Assembly (NCBI GenBank): GCA_037976565.1
Contig: CP137680.1
Coordinates: forward strand, 28,944,348 to 29,008,347
Origin: Mesocentrotus franciscanus
Lineage: Eukaryota > Echinodermata > Echinoidea > Camarodonta > Strongylocentrotidae
Length of the DNA: 64,000 nt
Direction: 5' to 3'
Of the stretch, positions 56,554 through 64,000 are shown in pieces; the first letter of the stretch is position 1, and the number at the start of each line of letters is the position of its first letter. The position numbers and the translations under genes are program-made. Below the pieces are notes generated by a model. That model saw nothing but the letters and a program-made list of their open reading frames with translations, was not told where the DNA came from and did not search any database.

Positions 56554-58660
56554 CTGTGATTTAAAAAATAAAACAAGAAGAACGTAAAGTTCGAAAATCC
56601 ATGAGAAAGTGGATATAGCAATAAAATGGTGAACACAACATAGAGGCATATATTACACAGACCCTGTAGCTTTTTTACATAAATATTTCAAACGGGGCAA
56701 ATTAAGGGACTTTAAAGATACTATGTACCTTTTGCAGCCAACATCAAATTCTGTAGAACTTTGCAGGAATTATGAATATGTCATGTATGTCCTATCTGTG
56801 AAATTTAAACGTTAGCAGTGTCCTAATATTCAAATTATGCAAGGAAACCCGTTTACTTGCTAGACTTCACTGTCAGACACTATTGAGTGACTGACTGTTT
56901 TTTTCATCTTTGGTAATAACATACATAAAATGAGCTGTAAAGGGTACATGAGCATTTGTCTACATCAATAACCCACTTCTTGTAATGGCCAAAATTAAAC
57001 TGATTGAATCTTTGCGCAGCATAAAACGTACGACCATTCGGTACAATGGTCTGAAAAATCAGACTATTACTTACTGGCTCTATAGCTTCTAAGTCGATTC
57101 GACAACTAAAAGTCGTTATTTTCCCACTTAAAGGCATTTTCAAGCCCCTTTTTTAGGGAAGTTCTAAATTAGTATTGTCTTTCAAATGCTGTTTTAATTT
57201 AACCTTTTCATTTTTTTGGCCTGCAAATGGGACATAGTACCTTTAATATTGCCCTGTCTTCATACGAGCTTGTGTATATATTCCTCCGTAGATCATTTCA
57301 GTTACTAAGTTTCAGTTATGTGATGCAATGTTAGATGAATATTCAGGTGTGGTCTCAGCGTGGCGCGGTGTGACTTTTGCGGTATTTCAAATATTATTTT
57401 TAACGTAATATTTAGTGTAAAGGCAGGGTATGTTACCAACATCGGTACCACTGCTGAAATGTATTTTGAATTGCGCCATCTTTCGGTGAAGGCGTACATT
57501 TTTTGTTTTGTAATATTCTTCATTGTATTCATTCAATATGATTCAATACATGTATATAATACAACTTATTTCAAATTACAATATAACTTATATAGTACAC
57601 AATATACACAACTCAAATTATGAAAGAATGAATACATATTATCGTAATAACCCCCCTCCCCAAGTAAAAACACAAAACAGTTTGACGAAGCCTAACAACC
57701 CCCCCCCCAAAAAAAAAAAAAATAAATAAAATAAAATAAAACAACAACAACCACCCCACCCCCTAGTCGAGAGTGGTTAATCATGCGTAAAATAATGCGC
57801 ACTGGGTGGACCCCTCCGGTCCTCATCGATTTAATTCTCTTGTTTATTGTCAATGTACACCTTAAGATGTTCCCATTTTTTATAATGGAGTGTCAATGTA
57901 CTGCGTTCAGTAGCAGTCTTTCTTTCTTCTTGTTCGCTTTTACATAATTTTTCTTTTATTTCCTTAATGCTTGGAGGCTTTTTTTCGTACATAGAACGAT
58001 TTCAAGTTCCTGTACCCATGGACATTGGTAGCCTCATTCAGAGCGCATCTAGAAGCAGAGCATGAATATGCATGTTTGTGGTGTCATGTCCGATAAAATG
58101 AATGTATATAATGATAATACATATAAATAATGAACATCGATGGCATCTGCAAGACCATTGCACAGTTAAATTAGGGAGGAATTCTCACCACCATACAGGC
58201 TAATTGTCTGCGGTTATGCAGTTGTAGTATTTTTAGTATTAAGTAGGCCTATAATTATTTAGTTTTATTTTTAGATACAAGTTTGGACGCGTGCTAACCA
58301 GTTGGTGATGCATTGTGGGACATGGCTGTCGACATATAAGGGACATTGTGATCGGCAGATGGCAGTAACCGTAAACAAGAAGTAGCGTCAGTAGAGTACC
58401 CTGCCTTCAATATTAACTTTGCAACTCTGTCAATAGGTAGTTTGAATTGAATGGCGAGTGATCAATTTCGGATCTGTCTCTTCTAAAGTCTTTACAATTG
58501 CTTGGCAAAGTATTGACAGTCAAATAAATAACATGATCGCAAAAACTGTCACGACATCACGTCAAGGTCACTTTCAATTTTGTATCATACCTATTTTACA
58601 TGTTGTACATCCTATAGAAATCGTGATCGATTAACGTCATTGTAATTTTTTTAAAGATGT
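56554..58660. other. Inferred intron 1 of gene C, proximal part
   Basis: 56640-57500 aligns in pieces with 22160-22560. A C/A homopolymer patch lies at about 57640-57760. No exon-1-like sequence found. Confidence 0.5.
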
Positions 58661-58669
58661 ATTTTAATC

Positions 58670-58800
58670 GTATATTTTAAACTGAATGTAAGAGGGTTTA
58701 GAGAAAGCGCCAAATAAGTGATTTTTTTATTTATTTCCTGGAGCAAGGAAAGGGAGATGTTATAATTATACATGAAACGTATAGTTCTAAGGACATTAAT
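58670..58800 (+). pseudogene. Tx1-like LINE fragment (endonuclease start)
   Basis: ACTGAATGTAAGAGGGTTTAGAGAAAGCGCC and AGTTCTAAGGACATTAAT match the endonuclease start of the copies at 23085 and 62758 (LNVRG.RESAK). Confidence 0.75.
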
Positions 58801-60370
58801 CGCAAAACTGTCGTTACATCACCTCAAGGTTTTGTATATGTTTTTACACTCACAGTAACAAAATGAAACGGAATGCGTTTGTGCGGGTACTTGAGATTTA
58901 ATAGAGGATGGAATCTTGTTACCCTGAATATCAACATCATGACAATAGCAACAACTACGACACAAACTTTCCCAACTGAATATAAAATACTTTTACTTTA
59001 AAATTTAAATGTTACACTGCTCCAATCCACCCCAGGGAAGGACCCGGGTATTACTTTCGAATCTTTTGATCAATTTATACAAGTATCTGCACCTGAAAAC
59101 AACCCAAAGTACTCTCTGCATAGGGGCCACCAACAGACGAGAACTTGTGTACACCCCACAGCCCGTAAAAAGGCGACAATGTTCCCTGCATTAAACAGGC
59201 GAACAGAGTTTACCTCCTCATTTGGAACTGTGAGTACAGGATATACGTATAACACCCCACTGCATACAAAGAAGGCAAACAGTTCCACTGCATTAAACAG
59301 GCGAACAGATGCCTAATGTACAGGCGGATACATGTTATAAATAAACGACAGGACGGAATGCCTGTTATCATCGGGGCCCCAACCGGAAACCAATAAATAT
59401 TGAGCTCTGCAAGATACAATGGCCAATTAAAATAATCCAATTTATATTCTCAAAAACGCAACCTTCCCATGAGGTAATCTGCAGCAGTGTGTAATACACA
59501 TATTAACCTTTATATGTACATATTAACGCATATACGCATACCCATATATATATGCGAAGAGGCAAAAATGACAATTTCCGCCACACGGGCACCGCCCGCC
59601 GCCACTGAGCGTATATACTGGTATTACACAAATTACGCACATGAACCTACATATTAATTTCAGCCTAAATTCTAATGGGTTACTTTCGTTTCACTATACA
59701 CGTTTTGAACACGAACTTGAACATGAACGTATTGAATTCAACCAATTACCTTAATTTCGTTTCAATACCCACGTTTTGCGTTTTTAAAGCTTAAGCTAAA
59801 TCAACCAATTGACCAAAATAACGTGGTAGCTACTTATCATTTTCAACCCAAAACAGTAAATTAAAACATATTTATGGCCACGACTGTGACTATAAGCTCA
59901 TGAAAACACTCTGCAATAACAGTAGGTAAAGTAAAACAATGCCACAAAACGGCTATATATATTATGTACTAAGTACACGAACTTCATCATGAACATATTG
60001 AATTCAGCCAATTAACACAAATAACGTAATAACTACCTTTCATTTTCAACCCAAAACAGTAAATTAAAACACATTTATGGCCACGACTGTGACTAAGCTC
60101 ATGAAAACGCTCTGCAATAACAGTAAGTAAAGTAAAACAAAGCCACAAAACGGCTATATGTATATATATGTACTAAGTACACTAACTTGAACATGAACAT
60201 ATTGAATTCAACCTAGTACCTTAATTTCGTTTCAATACCCACGTTTTGCGATTTCAAAGCTTGAGCTAAATCAACCAATTAACCAAAACTGCAATAACAG
60301 TAAGAGTTCTGTTCTTTGAAAACTCGAGCTAAATAAACAAATTACCGAACATAGAAGTCTTAAATCCCCC
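58801..60370. repeat. Inferred intron 1 of gene C with diverged tandem repeats
   Basis: From about 59640 to 60310 a unit with GAACTTGAACATGAAC(G/A)TATTGAATTCAACC, CCACGTTTTGCG, AACCCAAAACAGTAAATTAAAAC, TATGGCCACGACTGTGACTA and ACAAAACGGCTATAT occurs three times, with deletions. Nothing else between 58801 and 59640. Confidence 0.75.
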
Positions 60371-60439
60371 TCCTAGCCCTATCATACGAAACAATCAGAA
60401 TCAAAATCGGTTGAAAAATAACGAAGAAGAAGCATTTTG

Positions 60440-60530
60440 AAAACTGTGGACGGACGGACGGACGCCACGCCATGGCATAAGCTCATCAGGCCCTTTCGGG
60501 CCGGATGACCTAAAAACACTAATGGTATCC
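60440..60530. repeat. GGACGGACGGACG / GGCCCTTTCGGGCC repeat
   Basis: A GGAC microrepeat at about 60446-60460 followed by CATAAGCTCATCAGGCCC and a GGCCCTTTCGGGCC hairpin. Similar combinations are dispersed repeats in marine invertebrates; the family is not identified here. Confidence 0.45.
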
Positions 60531-60961
60531 AATTCATCAGCAGCTGAAGCAATATCCTATTCTCTGGAAAAATTGCTTTCATTATCGATACTTTCAAAAG
60601 GGGGTGTAAATATTAATAATAACAAATTTCATATCATCAATTTTAAATTAAATTTCTACAGTCCAATCAACATTTAATCTAACTTCACTAATTAAGTGTT
60701 CATATTGTGACATAATATAACAACCCCACCAGGTATAGGAGCTTAACATATTAATCTCAACCCTTCGCCTAATTGATTAATTTCATTTAACTATATCTTT
60801 TTGCGATGTGAGGCTTGAGCAAATACTGAAATAGGCCCATTAACAAAATTAATCGTGAACAAATATCTTTCATTTTAACATGAATGAATTTTAAAACCGA
60901 AAACAGTATTAAGTGACAGACGCCGTTACGAACACGAGCGAGACTAGCTCATGAAAACAGC

Positions 60962-61337
60962 CTACAAATAATTTAATAACAAATTAGAGTGAACCACAAC
61001 AAAGATCTGGAATGCAGTCTTTCCAACGTTCGTTGACTCGCGAATAAGGCTTTGAAGGAACAAGTCATTTCCTGCCAGAAAGATGTATTCCATCGGCATC
61101 ACTAGGAAACAGCTCGTGTCGCTCGTGCGCGAAGCCCGAATGATCCGATGAACGACCCCCAATTCTGCGGCATATATTCCTGGCATGCTTGTTAAATACT
61201 AGCCGCGTTCCGGAATTATTTGGCTGTTCGTCATTGTCGAAACCTGTGTAAGTCCTTCGCGGCAACACATTGGACCAAATGATGCGGGCATCGGGGAGGA
61301 GAGCGAAGGCGGCTAACCAGTGTATCATATCAACCTA
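60962..61337 (-). pseudogene. SGNH/GDSL-hydrolase domain remnant
   Basis: Minus strand reads LLPDARIIWSNVLPRRTYTG, then FNKHARNICRRIGGRSSDHS, then ELFPSDADGIHLSG. D-x-x-H (DGIH) is the C-terminal catalytic block of SGNH hydrolases. A frameshift follows; the next frame continues AGNDLFLQSLIRES. The serine block is not present. A pyrimidine tract and TAG precede the first codon, so it could be a spliced exon. Such SGNH modules are known in Ngaro/DIRS and CR1-type retroelements, the likeliest source. Confidence 0.6.
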
Positions 61338-61339
61338 CG

Positions 61340-62585
61340 ACAGGAATAAAAAGAAAAAGTTCCGGCAGCTTATTGTTCACCATTAACATTCGACTTGTGT
61401 CATATCTAGAACCCTTCCCACTCGCTATTGTCCATAAGCGCCCGCTTATTCAAACTTCACACAATCGGCTTTAGAGGGATCTAGTAACTTTGTCTTAGAT
61501 CCTTAAAAATAAAATTAAAATTAAAAAATTCTTGATTTAACCCACGCTGCAATGACAATTATAAACCTTTAGGTCAATCAGGAACTTTTTTTTTTTTTAA
61601 ATACAATACTATATCACAGACACTGACAACACGCAGGGCCATATATCTCAAATTTTACATTGTTAGGCGATCCCTTTATATTTAATAGTCGCTTTAATAG
61701 GGCTTAAGTCAAATCACTGCCCTGCAATTTATTCGTTCACAATTAAAATGATATTCAACATCGTTGATCTTCGTCCGCCTTATGAAACATGTACCAATTA
61801 ATTCATACTGGTTATACGTACGTAAAGAAGTGAATATGGATAAACCATCGTCATACTTAACTTTCCACTCAGAGGTACCTTTGTAGATTCCGAGAAGACG
61901 TCCAAGTATGAACTATCCGCTACGCCGTATGCTCTATAGAACCAAGTCCAACTAAAATTGAAACTTTCCTCTGTTAAAATCCGATGTGAAAACCACGTAT
62001 AATAATTTTCCAGTACGAAGTTTCCTCAGGCTCAGTAAAACCCAGCTAAATTAAATTAATTTGCCACCGATTAATGTCTACATCCATCCTCTACAAAATC
62101 CACAAGGTGAATGAGAATTCTCTCACCAACACCGTGGGAACCCAATCCATCCCGGCTAATTGAATTCCATACATACATTCGAAACATACATCGCGCAAAT
62201 TCCGTTTATAGCTGCGCGCACATGAAAGATACCGCGCGGCTGACAACAAAGGGGGTCGGGATATTATTGTTTCCTCTCAAGATGCCGCTAAAACTCATCA
62301 CAAAAGAAACGCCGCCGCTGACGCGTGCTGTCACTGATGAATGTAAATCATTTATATCGCCCTACGTGCGATAAAATTCCTTAATGCTATAAAAATCGTG
62401 GTCGATTAATGTCATTGGGACATTGACATTTTTACTCTCTTGAGTAATGGGGGTTTTAACTGTAGGGTTTGTCACTTTGTTCTTTCTTTATGGGGAATTC
62501 TGCAATGGTGGATCGGGAATGGCAAAGCAAGTAAGGTACAACAGGAAATGGAATGGGTTTCATATTTAGAATTATTTTAGCCACA
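61340..62585. other. Inferred intron 1 of gene C, no gene
   Basis: No recognisable feature. A short open frame at 62111-62374 on the plus strand has no known motif. Confidence 0.4.
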
Positions 62586-62589
62586 CTTC

Positions 62590-64000
62590 ATAATCGATGT
62601 CTGAAAAAGAAAAGGCTGTTGTAGCTTAATACGTCTCGCTCTCCTTATAATGTACGCAGTACAAGAAACTTCAACGTGAAGAGGAAAGTATCCAATAATT
62701 TTAGGCTAATTATAGGATGGATATAATGAAAATGTATCCTAATTGTAAATGTTATTCTCTGAATGTAAGAGGGCTTAGAGAAAGCGCCAAACGAGGGAGA
62801 AATTATTCTTGAAGCAGGGAACAGGGAGATGTTATATTTCCACAAGAAACTTATAGTTCTAAGGACTTCGATTACAGGTGGTGTTATATGTGGGACGGGT
62901 TATGTATTTATAGCCACGGATCTACTCAAAGCAGAATGGTACTTATTCTAATCAAGATTTCTGTTGCTTTTAAACTCATAAACGTAGACCAAGACGATAG
63001 TGGACGTTATATATTAATAGACCGTGAAATTCAAAGGTGTAGAATAGTATTATGTAACGTCTTTTTTTCCGACGAGGGATGAAGAGAAAAACAAGTACAA
63101 TTGTTACGGGATCTACATGAACGTTGAACAAGATAAATAGGAGTAATAATTATGTTATAATAGGGGGAGATTTTAATTAGATTATACATTATGAGTACGA
63201 TTAAAATGAAAAAAGTAAAGCAAAGTCCTCAAAATTGATTTAGTAAGGAAGTGAGAAATGTTATGGAAGAGTCACATTTGATAGATATATGGAGAGAAAG
63301 AAACCCATTGAAAAAAATTCACTTTCACCGAAAATAGGTAATTTATGCAAAGTCGATTAGATCATTGGCTCATATCTGAATTTCTGGAAGTGCTAGTTAT
63401 TAGGTGCGATATATTATCTTTTTTTAGCACCCAACCACTCAGCAACATTTGTGTTTCTCTACGATAAAACAGAAAAGAATATAGAAAAGAAGAATGGATC
63501 TTAATGAAAATAAACAATATAGTCTTTGTGCAAACGAAGAATATGTTAAACAGATGAAAGAAGAGATAATCCAATTAAGGGAGGAACTGGAGTTAGAAAT
63601 TAAAGATAGGAGAGTGCTCTGGGACTATATGAAAATGAAAATAAGGAGCTTTACACAAGCCTTTTCAAAGAGATTAGCCACAGATCGAAGAGAGAAAAGA
63701 TAATTTCTTGAAAAAGAAATATATCAGTTAGAACATAGTATTCTTTCAAGGAGTTACTGAAGAAAAAGTTAAGGAATTAAAAAGTAAGAATAAAAGAACT
63801 CGCAGACAGTAATGAATATATTCATGAAGGTTTTATAAAATTCGATCCCAAGCATCATTTAACGAAAGTGGGTAAAGAAACACAAGATATTTTAATCAGC
63901 TGTTGAATACAAATAAAAGGAAAAGGATAATTAAGAGATTAGTCAATGATAAGGAAAAAGACATTTTAACCCAACAACAAACGTTTCAATAATGCTAAAT
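62590..64000 (+). pseudogene. Tx1-like LINE in inferred intron 1 of gene C (runs off the window)
   Basis: Sister of the copy at 22915 with the same start (AAAAGGCTGTT, TCTCGCTCTCC). Endonuclease region: CYSLNVRGLRESAK, then IYSHGSTQSRMVLILIK and VDQDDSGRYILIDREIQRCR near 62758-63060, with frameshifts. Linker: [20 protein letters not shown] from 63494. It lacks the transposon nest present in the gene B copy. Confidence 0.8.

Noticed and set aside
61077..61186. GIYAAELG segment as exon 1 or 3 of gene C
   Set aside because: Resemblance to GIYAA of exon 3 is short; the frame belongs to the SGNH remnant and lacks the Cys-rich motif.

Overview
This window looks like nuclear DNA of a marine invertebrate animal, probably a deuterostome such as an echinoderm. 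That placement is an inference from AT-rich intron-bearing genes with GT-AG splicing, Tx1/L1-like and CR1/Jockey-like LINEs, a tRNA-derived SINE, abundant hAT, TTAA-site and Harbinger-like transposons, and frequent AGGCCT words. There is no bacterial-style coding. Almost all long open frames are chance frames in repeats; the real coding signal is in short exons.

The genes are three tandem paralogues on the minus strand, reconstructed exon by exon. Each encodes a small four-transmembrane protein resembling the LAPTM4/5 lysosomal family (Cys-rich start RCCCF..VRSGS, four hydrophobic helices, short tail). Gene A has exons 1-4 at 9234 to 3813, and its 3' end lies beyond base 1. Gene B is complete: six exons from 31784 to 17180, 168 codons, with AATAAA just after the stop. 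Gene C has exons 2-6 at 56553 to 43474; exon 1 is expected beyond base 64000. Intron phases are identical in all three. Gene B ends in a tail with two YxxPhi-type sorting motifs; gene C has a different, shorter end with only one.

Genes B and C, their introns, and the intergenic block 3' of each (12.77-15.94 kb and 38.24-40.14 kb) are two copies of a tandem segmental duplication offset by about 26 kb. Because each copy serves as the empty site for insertions in the other, many transposons can be delimited exactly with target-site duplications: TTAA elements, TAA-site elements, hAT elements with 8-bp duplications and a LINE tail with an 11-bp duplication.

Region by region: 0-9.3 kb holds gene A plus a TIR element filled with a minisatellite. 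9.3-17 kb is intergenic, with microsatellites, a SINE and the first duplicated block. 17-32 kb is gene B, whose first intron holds a dead Tx1-like LINE containing a three-deep nest of DNA transposons. 32-43.4 kb is intergenic, with a second dead Tx1-like LINE, the second duplicated block and a 2.3-kb TTAA element with nested insertions. 43.4-56.6 kb is gene C, with a CR1/Jockey-like LINE in intron 4 and a large satellite-bearing hAT (carrying a Gag zinc-knuckle fragment and a broken C2H2 finger) in intron 3. 56.6-64 kb is the inferred first intron of C, with an SGNH-hydrolase remnant and another Tx1-like LINE. Hammerhead-like motifs of the kind known from Penelope-like elements occur near 29.9 kb and in both duplicated intergenic blocks.
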